NCBI GenBank assembly: GCA_949293815.1
Contig: CASFEZ010000004.1
Span: 25,512-89,511, forward strand
From: an uncultured Eubacteriales bacterium
GTDB lineage: Bacteria > Bacillota > Clostridia > Oscillospirales > Acutalibacteraceae
Length of the DNA stretch: 64,000 nucleotides
Direction of reading: 5' to 3'
The notes below the pieces were generated by a model, which saw only the letters and a program-made list of their open reading frames with translations, was not told the origin of the DNA and did not search any database. The translations under genes were made by a program, and so were the position numbers. Within the stretch, counting starts at the first letter, position 1. Every line of letters begins with the position of its first letter. Of this stretch, positions 54,284-61,536 are shown in pieces.

Positions 54284-54312
54284 TTGACACGGCATGCGTT
54301 TCGATGTATAAT
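54284..54312 (+). promoter_or_regulatory. Promoter of the leucine-rich-repeat dockerin gene
   Basis: TTGACA (54284-54289), 17-bp spacer, TATAAT (54307-54312): full consensus, 80 bp before the start. Confidence 0.85.
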
Positions 54313-54391
54313 TCTATTGTATATAATGCAGTTGGATTCTGCACTTGTTTATTTTCTCTATTCCAATTAAAAAACGGAAGGAAGTTTTGAG

Positions 54392-56365
54392 ATGAGGAAC
54401 AAAAAAAGTTTTGTCCTAAGGCTTGTGGCAATCCTGATGGTTTGCTGCATGTCAGTGGGCATATTGCCGATTGTATCTTCTGCGGCGGATACAACCTTGA
54501 CGCAGGTTGATCCTGCAACGGCTGTCGGCGAGTATGTCATCCCGGACGGCACGGTCGCCATTGCTGACAATGCGTTCAGCGGCTGCACGGAGCTGACCTC
54601 GGTTGTTATTCCGGCCAGTGTAAAGACCATCGGTTCTTATGCGTTCAGCGGCTGTACGGCGCTGGCAAGCGTGAAATTTAACGGCACGCTGGACTCGGTC
54701 GGTCTGCTTGCTTTCCAGGATACGGCATGGTACAAAAACTATCCTACGGATTTTGTATATGCCTCTTCTCCCAGCGGGTTTAATGTGCTGGTTGGCTATA
54801 AGGGCAGCGATGAAGAAGTAACCGTTCCCGCTTCTACCACAATGATTGCCGATGGTGCGTTTTATAACAATAAAACCATTACTTCCGTAACCATTCCGCT
54901 TCGTACCACCGAAATCGGCGATTATGCGTTTTACGGCTGCGAAAAGCTGGAAGACATCACCATCAAAGGCGCGCTGAATGAATGCGGCTTTATGGCCTTT
55001 GAGGGTACTGCCTGGCTGAACAACTTTGCGGGCGAGTTCGTTATTTCCGGCACCATGCTGATTAAATATAACGGCAATAAAGATGTTGTTTATATTCCCA
55101 ATACGGTAACCAAAATTGCCAGCTATGCGTTCTATGACTGCAAAGATGTCACCACGGTTCGTGTGCCCGCGTCCGTTACAGATATCGGCACCAACGCATT
55201 CTATTTGTACAATGACGGCGGCAACGATAAATACGCCGAAATTTACTGCTGGGCAGATACCTATGCGGAAACCTATGCCAAAGAAAATGCCTTGTCTATT
55301 GCTTCCTATATGTATTATCCCGGCGATGTCAACGGTGACGGCAATGTGTTTACCAGCGATGCGCGTGTTGCGCTGCGGTACGCAGCCAAGCTGGAACGCG
55401 ATTTGACCGACGCCCAGTTTATTGCCGCCGACATCGGCTGTGACGGCATCATCAATTCCTCCGATGCGCGCCTGATTCTTCGTCTGGCTACCGATCTTGC
55501 TGAGTATACGCCCGAAGACCTGCTCTTTAAGCCCAATACGGACTTTGAAATCCTGATGGCTTATACGGAGAGCGTTCGTCTGGCTTATATTAAAGAGGCA
55601 GGCTATAATTTGCAGGAATATCAAAGCATTGACGAAGTCAAGGTCGGTCCTTCCATTATCCGCACCACGCTGAACAATCCGTTTAAGACCGATTTGACCA
55701 GCGAAAAGAAATCGGAAGTGCAAACCCTATCGGCTGATACCGTAGAAGCGCTTGAAAGACTGTATCTTTGCGATTTGACCAATAACTCCATTATTAAAGA
55801 AGCCGAATGCGTTTTGACGGAGAGCAACAAATATTACATCACCATCGTATTGAATGACGAAGTGGATGTAGAAGAAACCGAATCACTGACTTCCTGCATG
55901 TTCCCCGTGGTTGCCCGTGAGGATATGAACCGTCTGTTGGAAGAAGAAGAGTGGATTTGGTACAACGCAGCAAATACTGACTTTAACTACAAAATTACCT
56001 ATCAGAATTGCACGCTGAACGCGATTGTGGATGTGTTTACAGGCAATATCGAAAATCTGGAAATGCAGATGGGTTATCGCTTTGATGTCTGGGGACAGAT
56101 TCGCCTGACCAAGATTCGTCACAGCGACGACAAGAACAATCCGGTTGGCTATGCCACCAGAACCGATACTGTTAAATACACCGATTTTGACTACACGGTA
56201 AAAGAGTTTACCACCACAACAACCGAGCCCACTACGATTGTTGAGGGGGAAGACCCTGAGAACCCTGTAACCGTTCCCTCTACCACAACAAATAACGATG
56301 CGGGCAATTTCCTTGCCGGTATCGGCGATTCCCTTGCCGGTCTGTTCGGCGGACTGTTTGGTTAA
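54392..56365 (+). CDS. Secreted BspA-like leucine-rich-repeat protein with dockerin
   Basis: A 657-residue exported protein. Signal peptide about residues 1-31 (cleavage near SSA). Residues about 48-300 are BspA/LRR_5-type repeats, seen as SYAFSGCTAL, DYAFYGCEKL and SYAFYDCKDV with IP...V..I..YAF spacing; these usually bind host or other proteins. A dockerin follows (about 310-370): DVNGDGNVFTSDARVALR and DIGCDGIINSSDARLILR. The remaining 290 residues I do not recognise; they end in a Thr-rich stretch and a Gly-Leu-rich tail. ATG 54392 has GAAGGAAG upstream. The dockerin would dock it onto the cohesin protein encoded next. Confidence 0.87.
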   Translation: MRNKKSFVLRLVAILMVCCMSVGILPIVSSAADTTLTQVDPATAVGEYVIPDGTVAIADNAFSGCTELTSVVIPASVKTIGSYAFSGCTALASVKFNGTLDSVGLLAFQDTAWYKNYPTDFVYASSPSGFNVLVGYKGSDEEVTVPASTTMIADGAFYNNKTITSVTIPLRTTEIGDYAFYGCEKLEDITIKGALNECGFMAFEGTAWLNNFAGEFVISGTMLIKYNGNKDVVYIPNTVTKIASYAFYDCKDVTTVRVPASVTDIGTNAFYLYNDGGNDKYAEIYCWADTYAETYAKENALSIASYMYYPGDVNGDGNVFTSDARVALRYAAKLERDLTDAQFIAADIGCDGIINSSDARLILRLATDLAEYTPEDLLFKPNTDFEILMAYTESVRLAYIKEAGYNLQEYQSIDEVKVGPSIIRTTLNNPFKTDLTSEKKSEVQTLSADTVEALERLYLCDLTNNSIIKEAECVLTESNKYYITIVLNDEVDVEETESLTSCMFPVVAREDMNRLLEEEEWIWYNAANTDFNYKITYQNCTLNAIVDVFTGNIENLEMQMGYRFDVWGQIRLTKIRHSDDKNNPVGYATRTDTVKYTDFDYTVKEFTTTTTEPTTIVEGEDPENPVTVPSTTTNNDAGNFLAGIGDSLAGLFGGLFG

Positions 56366-56545
56366 TCTCTGTTTTCCTGCGGCAACCGCAGCTTGTGTTT
56401 GCCGCAGGATGTAAAAAACTTTCTGGTATCGACATTTGTAAACTGAAGAAAATACAATCAGGCACGGAACACTGCATTGTAAAAAATCAACAATATTAGT
56501 ATGCGATTTTTGTTGTATTTTATGCGTGAGAGAATGAAAAAGCGT

Positions 56546-56574
56546 TTGACATTTGTGAACCGTTATGCTACAAT
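56546..56574 (+). promoter_or_regulatory. Promoter of the cohesin gene
   Basis: TTGACA (56546-56551), 17-bp spacer, TACAAT (56569-56574), with a leader of about 135 nt. The preceding gap 56366-56545 holds a 10-bp hairpin (56379-56411) with no T-run. Confidence 0.75.
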
Positions 56575-56652
56575 AAACCGTGTTAAGATTCATTTTTCTT
56601 GGCTTATGTCTGTTGCACGGACAGACTGCGATGCTAAATTTTATCGATATTG

Positions 56653-56689
56653 TATATAAATGAATCAGCACCGCATGATTCTTTATATA
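56653..56689 (+). other. Stem-loop in the cohesin mRNA leader
   Basis: TATATAAA-T-GAATCA (56653-56667) pairs with TGATTC-TTTATATA (56676-56689), one bulge. It ends 14 bp before the ribosome site and could control translation or mRNA stability. Confidence 0.6.
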
Positions 56690-56716
56690 AAAAATTTTTC
56701 AAAGGAAGGTTCTAAA

Positions 56717-57376
56717 ATGAAACTTGCAAAAAAAGCCCTTGCTGTTGTAGTAGCAATCGCTCTCATCAGCACCCTTGCAATCAGCGCCTTCGCTGCTGAT
56801 GCTGCGCTCGTTTTGACTCCCAGCACTTCGACCGCTCAGATTGGTGACACCGTTACGGTTGACCTGTCCCTGAGCAATGCTGCCGGTCTGGAAAATCTTG
56901 GTCTGATTGTTTCTTTCGACCAGGATAAACTTGAGCTCACCAATGTTGTTTCCGGCAACGACAACGCGATTGCTGAAAAGAACTCCGCTGGTGATGTTAG
57001 TGTTGGTTATATGAACATGAACTCCAACAAAGCTGATACTCTTGCTCTCGCCACCATGACTTTCAAAGTTCTTGCTGAAGGTTCTGCCAATATCACTGCT
57101 GAGCTGATCGTAACTGACGGCAAAGCTGATATCAATGGTGTTACCGTTTCCAGCAACAGCACCACGATCACCCTGACTGGTACTGAAAAAACGACTGCAG
57201 CTCCCACCGAGCCCACTGTAGCTCCCTCTGCTGACGACTCCACCACTCCTTCTGGCGATGACACCACCAAAGCTGAAGACGAAATTCCTCAGACCGGTGA
57301 TGCTGGCATCGCTGTAGCCGCTGGTCTTGTTGTTCTTGCCGGTGCTGCTTTCGTAGCTTCCAAGAAAAGAAAATAA
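56717..57376 (+). CDS. Sortase-anchored single-cohesin surface protein
   Basis: A 219-residue mini-scaffoldin-like protein. Signal peptide to about residue 27 (cleavage after AFA). Residues about 30-165 form one cohesin domain: AQIGDTVTVDLSLSNAAGL, LGLIVSFDQDKLELTNVV and ADTLALATMTFKVLAEGS match the successive cohesin strands. A Thr/Ser/Pro-rich spacer (AAPTEPTVAPSADDSTTPSG) and the anchor IPQTGD, a hydrophobic helix and KKRK tail follow, that is an LPxTG-type sortase signal. ATG 56717 has AAGGAAGG 7 bp ahead. Codon usage (many GCT, GTT, GGT) differs from neighbours and suggests high expression. It lies between two dockerin genes, which are its likely partners. Confidence 0.9.
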   Translation: MKLAKKALAVVVAIALISTLAISAFAADAALVLTPSTSTAQIGDTVTVDLSLSNAAGLENLGLIVSFDQDKLELTNVVSGNDNAIAEKNSAGDVSVGYMNMNSNKADTLALATMTFKVLAEGSANITAELIVTDGKADINGVTVSSNSTTITLTGTEKTTAAPTEPTVAPSADDSTTPSGDDTTKAEDEIPQTGDAGIAVAAGLVVLAGAAFVASKKRK

Positions 57377-57396
57377 GAACCAGTAAATGGTTAACA

Positions 57397-57433
57397 AAAG
57401 AAAGGGATCTCCAGTAGATCCCTTTCTTTGTTG
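57397..57433 (+). terminator. Terminator after the cohesin gene
   Basis: Perfect 14-bp stem (57397-57410 with 57416-57429), loop CCAGT, then GTTGTT. Confidence 0.82.
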
Positions 57434-57538
57434 TTATCTGCGTTTTTGACCGGTAGGGAAGACCGCGAATTATAGCCTTGCAACAAGGCAGATTCTTAAT
57501 CACTTCGTTTAGTGCAGGAGCGGCAGATTGAAAGAATA

Positions 57539-58282
57539 CTAATCCAGTTCAACCGCTTGCCGCAAGATGTCGCGGGCGTCCGATGAGGTTACCTTGCCGT
57601 CGCCGTTCACATCGGCGGCTTTTTTTGCGTCCTCCGACAACTCTGTAAGTCCGGTTGCTGCTCGCAGCGCCTCCCGGGCGTCTGCCGTTGTCACTTTGCC
57701 ATCGCCGTTGACATCACCGCTAATAGCAGATTCCTGATACCTAACTCCAACGATACCGCAAAGGCTTTTTGCTATAGCATTGGCAATTGCGTCAAAACGG
57801 GTATCCAGAGCCTCGTTATCCTTATCCGAGGTGATAAATCCCATTTCCAGCAGGGCAGATGCACAATCGGTGTCGCGGTTGACTGCAAAATTATCATAAG
57901 ACGGCGCGCCTTTTTTTACGCCCCGATTTGCCAAACCATCTGACTGGCATACTGTTGCGAGAATTTGCGCCGCCTTGCTGACAGTCGCATCGGTAGCGGT
58001 GCGAATCACCCAGATTTCATTCCCCGTGGCAGTGCCGTCAAAGGAGTTGCGGTGAATGGACAGATAATAGTCGGAACCCCATTGATTTGATTCATTGGTG
58101 CGTGTTCGAAGCAGCGGATTGCTGTCATCCGTTCGGGCGTATTTAACTTCAACATTTTGCGCCGCTAATAATTTTCCAACAGCCAGCGCCATGCGCAGCG
58201 TGTCATCCTTTTCTCTGCGACTGCCAAAAACCGCACCGCTGTCGCTGCCTCCATGACCCGCGTCTAAAAAAATCTTAGCCAT
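57539..58282 (-). CDS. N-acetylmuramoyl-L-alanine amidase with C-terminal dockerin
   Basis: A 247-residue zinc amidase of the Amidase_3 family that cleaves the bond between muramic acid and the peptide stem. IFLDAGHGGSDSGAVFG (zinc His), the Glu in RREKDDTLR, YLSIHRNSF (second His) and ALLEMGFIT (catalytic Glu) are all present, residues 1-180. The last 65 residues are a dockerin: DVNGDGKVTTADAREALR and DVNGDGKVTSSDARDILR. No signal peptide is visible. ATG 58282 has GGAGGTG 6 bp ahead; ATG 58291 would add three residues. A wall-cutting enzyme docked on a surface cohesin would trim or remodel peptidoglycan; how it leaves the cell is unclear. Confidence 0.88.
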   Translation of the reverse strand: MAKIFLDAGHGGSDSGAVFGSRREKDDTLRMALAVGKLLAAQNVEVKYARTDDSNPLLRTRTNESNQWGSDYYLSIHRNSFDGTATGNEIWVIRTATDATVSKAAQILATVCQSDGLANRGVKKGAPSYDNFAVNRDTDCASALLEMGFITSDKDNEALDTRFDAIANAIAKSLCGIVGVRYQESAISGDVNGDGKVTTADAREALRAATGLTELSEDAKKAADVNGDGKVTSSDARDILRQAVELD

Positions 58283-58402
58283 ATATTTCACCTCCAGATA
58301 TGATTGGCTAGGTCAAAAGCCTATCCAATGCATGATATGCACAGATTCAGATAAGGTGCATCGCAGCAACAGTGAAAAATTTTCCACCCAAATATTAGAA
58401 AT

Positions 58403-58428
58403 ACCGGCCTTGCCAGAGCAAAGCCGGT
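58403..58428 (-). terminator. Terminator after the GAP-family gene
   Basis: ACCGGC/GCCGGT with an inner TTGC/GCAA form the stem; on the minus strand TATTTCTAATATTT follows. It also precedes the amidase gene on the same strand. Confidence 0.6.
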
Positions 58429-58516
58429 GGATAGAGATAAAAGGGGAATAGGCTCACCAAAACAGAAAAAAGCAGCAGTATCCCAAGAGCGATGTAGCGT
58501 TGCTAATGCTTTGATA

Positions 58517-59206
58517 TTACAAAGGGATTAGCAAGTTCTTCGCTCCGTGCACAAGGCAGAATAGCCCCAAAATGCAGACAGCCGCCGGTACAATATACCG
58601 GGAAACCTTTTGCAGCACCCGTTCCAGCCGCTGAATCAGACCGGTGCCCTGCACTTTGTTGTAAACAAAATAGAGCAGAATCAGTGGAAAGGCGTAGACA
58701 AAGGTATACAGACAAACAAAGGCGACAACCAGCGGCGCGGCAAGCTGATATTCCGCCAAAATCGCCAGAAAACCAAAGTAGGGCATGGCGCTGGTCAGCT
58801 CCACCATACAAAACGCGGCGCCGAGCACAAACAGGGAAACCGGCGAGAGACTTGCCGGTGTTTTTGGCGTTTGAGCCGCATCAGCTGTTATCTTTTGGCG
58901 GATTGTTTTGCGCAGCAGCCAAAGACCGATCCCCCCAATCATGACGCCCGCAGCCGTTTCCGCGCCATAAAAGGGGAGGGGATATTGCGTCGAGCCTTGT
59001 TCCAATAATCGAGAAATCCAGGCGGCAATCCCGTAATAAATGGCAAGCCCCATCAGAATATTCGCAAGGCTGATTCCCAAAATAAAAAACCAGGTATGCC
59101 GCTTCTTTTTCACCATAGCCTGCAGCACCATCTGCTGGGCAATGGCAGAGGGATTCAGGCTGTCAAAAAAACTGGTGGTCAGCGTGGTCGCAAGCAGTGT
59201 CAACAT
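58517..59206 (-). CDS. GAP/CcdA-like six-helix membrane transporter
   Basis: A 229-residue polytopic protein with about six helices and an alpha-beta-type N-terminus (LTTSFFDSLNPSAIAQQM, the NP-containing first helix typical of LysE/CcdA/GAP families). It closely resembles the GAP (SfLAP, PF11139) or cytochrome-c-biogenesis CcdA-type groups; the exact substrate is unknown. ATG 59206 is chosen: AGGAGGT lies 6 bp ahead. The frame stays open up to ATG 59311, which is about 3 bp from the predicted transcription start, so an N-extended, leaderless form is conceivable. The extension coincides with an attenuator-like hairpin. Confidence 0.68.
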   Translation of the reverse strand: MLTLLATTLTTSFFDSLNPSAIAQQMVLQAMVKKKRHTWFFILGISLANILMGLAIYYGIAAWISRLLEQGSTQYPLPFYGAETAAGVMIGGIGLWLLRKTIRQKITADAAQTPKTPASLSPVSLFVLGAAFCMVELTSAMPYFGFLAILAEYQLAAPLVVAFVCLYTFVYAFPLILLYFVYNKVQGTGLIQRLERVLQKVSRYIVPAAVCILGLFCLVHGAKNLLIPL

Positions 59207-59220
59207 AAAAATACCTCCTG

Positions 59221-59283
59221 AAAATAAAAAAAGAAGCGCTCTGCTGACACCACTAAGACCTACGGTGTCAGCAAAACGCTTCT
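59221..59283 (-). terminator. Attenuator-like hairpin in the leader of the GAP-family gene
   Basis: On the minus strand AGAAGCG...CGCTTCT encloses TGCTGACACC...GGTGTCAGCA, a long stem followed by TTTTTTTATTTT, between promoter and ribosome site. Premature termination and ligand control are possible. Confidence 0.7.
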
Positions 59284-59320
59284 CCATCCGGTGACGGATT
59301 TCCTTTTTCATTTCCTGCTT

Positions 59321-59349
59321 ATTCTATCACACCCCGCCGGGGTTGTCAA
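59321..59349 (-). promoter_or_regulatory. Promoter of the GAP-family gene
   Basis: Minus strand TTGACA (59344-59349), 17-bp spacer, TAGAAT (59321-59326). Confidence 0.75.
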
Positions 59350-59445
59350 CAACATTTTTTTGCATAGAAGCGATGCTGCCCTCTTGCAAAACAGGCGAAA
59401 CAGCTGTCGTAAAATTCGACAGAATTTCTTTATTTTTATAAAGCC

Positions 59446-59474
59446 TTGCCAAAATATGAAATATATGTTACACT
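59446..59474 (+). promoter_or_regulatory. Promoter of the SPFH-TIR operon
   Basis: TTGCCA (59446-59451), 17-bp spacer, TACACT (59469-59474), 75 bp before the start codon. Confidence 0.6.
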
Positions 59475-59548
59475 GTAGACACATATGTTTGCTGATTTTG
59501 TTTGCAAGTGAAGTAGTTGGTTTTTGATGGGCTAAGGAGGATATGGGT

Positions 59549-60796
59549 ATGGCCAAAATTGCCGATATTATTAAATATGAAGGGGATAACAGCACCTTCA
59601 TCTGGAAACATCCCAGCGAGGATTTCAACAGTCTGACGCAGCTGATTGTGCATGAAAGCCAGGAGGCCGTTTTCTTTTTGAACGGTCAGGCGCTGGATTT
59701 GTTCGGTCCGGGGCGCTATACGCTGGAAACGCAGAACCTGCCGGGCATTGGGCGGTATTTGAACCGCACCACCGGCGGCGATTCCCCGTTCCACTGCGAA
59801 GTGTACTTTATCAATAAAACCGAGCAGATGTCCATTAAGTGGGGCACGGACAGCAAGGTGCAGTACATCGAGCCGACCTATGGCTTCCCGCTGGCCATCG
59901 GCGCATCCGGCGAAATGAGCTTGCGGGCAGAGGACAGCCGCAAGCTGCTGGTGAAGCTGGTCGGTACGGAAAAAGTGCTTTCCCAGCAAAGGCTCACGCT
60001 GTTTTTCCGCGCTTTTTTGATGACCCGGGTCAAAACCTATATTGCCCAAACCATGAAAAACAGCGCCATCAATATTTTTGAAATTGACGAGCAGCTTGCC
60101 GCCTTTTCCGAAAGCCTGCGAAAGCTCTTATTGCCGGATTTTGAGGAATATGGCGTGCGGCTGGAGCAGTTTTTTGTCACCAATATTGTCAAGCCCGACG
60201 GCGACAGGCAATATGAAAAATTCAAGGAGCTGCATTTCCGCCAATATGCCGATATTGCCGAGGCAAAGCTGCGGCAGCAAACCGATTTGATTTACGCCGA
60301 AACCGAGGCGCAAAAGGTGGTTATCGACTCCAAAGCCCAGGCGACCAAACGCGCGCAGGAAGGGTATACCTACCAGCAGGAGCGGGGCTTTGATGTGGCG
60401 ACCGAAGTGGCGCGCAACGAAGCGGTCGGCGAGCTGACCAATTTGGGGGTTGGCTTGGGAACCATGGCGGGTGTCGGCGGCGCGGTTGCCGGTACGGTCA
60501 GCGGCGCCATGAACGATGCGCTGTCCCCCATGGCGCAGCAGAAAAATACCGCCGAGACCTGTGCCGCCTGCGGTGCGGCGCTGCCGCCTCAGGCAAAATT
60601 CTGTCTGGAATGCGGCGCAAAGGTTGAGCAAAAAGCGCCCGCAGGAATGGTTGTCTGTCCCGCTTGCGGTCAGACGGTTGCGAAGGGCAAATTCTGCCCG
60701 GCATGCGGCGCAAAAATGCAGACCGTATGTCCGAATTGCGGCAAAGAGGTCCCCCCGGGGGCAAAATTCTGTCTGGAATGCGGCAATAAACTGTAA
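59549..60796 (+). CDS. SPFH (band-7) domain protein with three zinc ribbons
   Basis: A 415-residue protein. Residues about 10-240 are an SPFH/YdjI-like (virion-core-like) domain with LTQLIVHESQEAVFFLNGQA and GPGRYTLETQNLPGIGRYL; a helical, Ala/Glu/Gln-rich coiled region follows (about 225-285), a glycine-rich stretch, then three paired CxxC zinc ribbons (CAACG/CLECG, CPACG/CPACG, CPNCG/CLECG) in the last 85 residues. Such proteins organise membrane microdomains and often sit with stress or envelope functions. ATG 59549 has AAGGAGG 8 bp ahead; ATG 59543 is too close to it. It starts an operon with a membrane protein and a TIR protein. Confidence 0.85.
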   Translation: MAKIADIIKYEGDNSTFIWKHPSEDFNSLTQLIVHESQEAVFFLNGQALDLFGPGRYTLETQNLPGIGRYLNRTTGGDSPFHCEVYFINKTEQMSIKWGTDSKVQYIEPTYGFPLAIGASGEMSLRAEDSRKLLVKLVGTEKVLSQQRLTLFFRAFLMTRVKTYIAQTMKNSAINIFEIDEQLAAFSESLRKLLLPDFEEYGVRLEQFFVTNIVKPDGDRQYEKFKELHFRQYADIAEAKLRQQTDLIYAETEAQKVVIDSKAQATKRAQEGYTYQQERGFDVATEVARNEAVGELTNLGVGLGTMAGVGGAVAGTVSGAMNDALSPMAQQKNTAETCAACGAALPPQAKFCLECGAKVEQKAPAGMVVCPACGQTVAKGKFCPACGAKMQTVCPNCGKEVPPGAKFCLECGNKL

Positions 60797-60813
60797 GAGG
60801 GAGGGTTCTTACC

Positions 60814-61515
60814 ATGAATAAACTTTTTAAATCCTATTTAATTCTCTGGGCGGTGCTGTTTGCGGTCTTTCAGGTCGTTGCTTTTGCGCTGGTTCGCCTG
60901 ACCGGGCAGACGCTGTTTACGCCCTCGTTTTGGTGCGGCTATATTTTGATTGATTTATCGCTTCTGGGCGATTTGATCTGCGGCTATTTTGCCTTAAAAG
61001 AGGAAAACGCCCACAAAGCCTTTTATTCCATTTCCCTGTTATACACCGCCTATATCGGTCTGGTGCTGACCTTTGTGGTGGGCGGGCTTTGCATGCTGCT
61101 GCCGTTCCTGCCGTTCTGGCTGGGAGGCGTGCTTTGCGCGGTTGTATTGGGCATCAATATTGCCGCGCTGGTCAAAAACGCTGCCGCGATTGATATCGTG
61201 GAAGAGGTTGACCATAAGGTACAGGGCAAAACCCTGTTTATCCGCTCCTTAACTGCCGATGCCGAGCTGCTTTTGACGCTGGCGCGCTCCGAGGAAGCCA
61301 AGGTGCAGTGCCATAAAGTATATGAAGCCATCCGCTATTCCGACCCCATGTCCGACGATTCCCTTGCGGCGCTGGAGAACGATATTTCCCTGCGTTTCGC
61401 CCACCTGCGGGAGGCGGTCGAAACCGATGATCCGGCGCAAATGAAGCAGCTTGCGGATGAAATGCTTCTATTGCTCAAAGAGCGGAACAAACGGGTGCAG
61501 CTGCTCAAAGGGTAA
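60814..61515 (+). CDS. Four-helix membrane protein of unknown function
   Basis: A 233-residue protein not recognised by family. Four helices occur in the first 125 residues (about 7-27, 38-60, 70-92, 95-122), then a cytosolic, charged and probably helical tail (about 125-233) with many Glu, Lys and Leu, possibly coiled coil (AHLREAVETDDPAQMKQLAD). ATG 60814 has GAGGGAGGG upstream, 17 bp after the SPFH gene, and the TIR gene starts 21 bp after it. It may link the SPFH and TIR proteins at the membrane; this is inference. Confidence 0.75.
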   Translation: MNKLFKSYLILWAVLFAVFQVVAFALVRLTGQTLFTPSFWCGYILIDLSLLGDLICGYFALKEENAHKAFYSISLLYTAYIGLVLTFVVGGLCMLLPFLPFWLGGVLCAVVLGINIAALVKNAAAIDIVEEVDHKVQGKTLFIRSLTADAELLLTLARSEEAKVQCHKVYEAIRYSDPMSDDSLAALENDISLRFAHLREAVETDDPAQMKQLADEMLLLLKERNKRVQLLKG

Positions 61516-61536
61516 AGTAGAAAGGGGTAGTAATAG

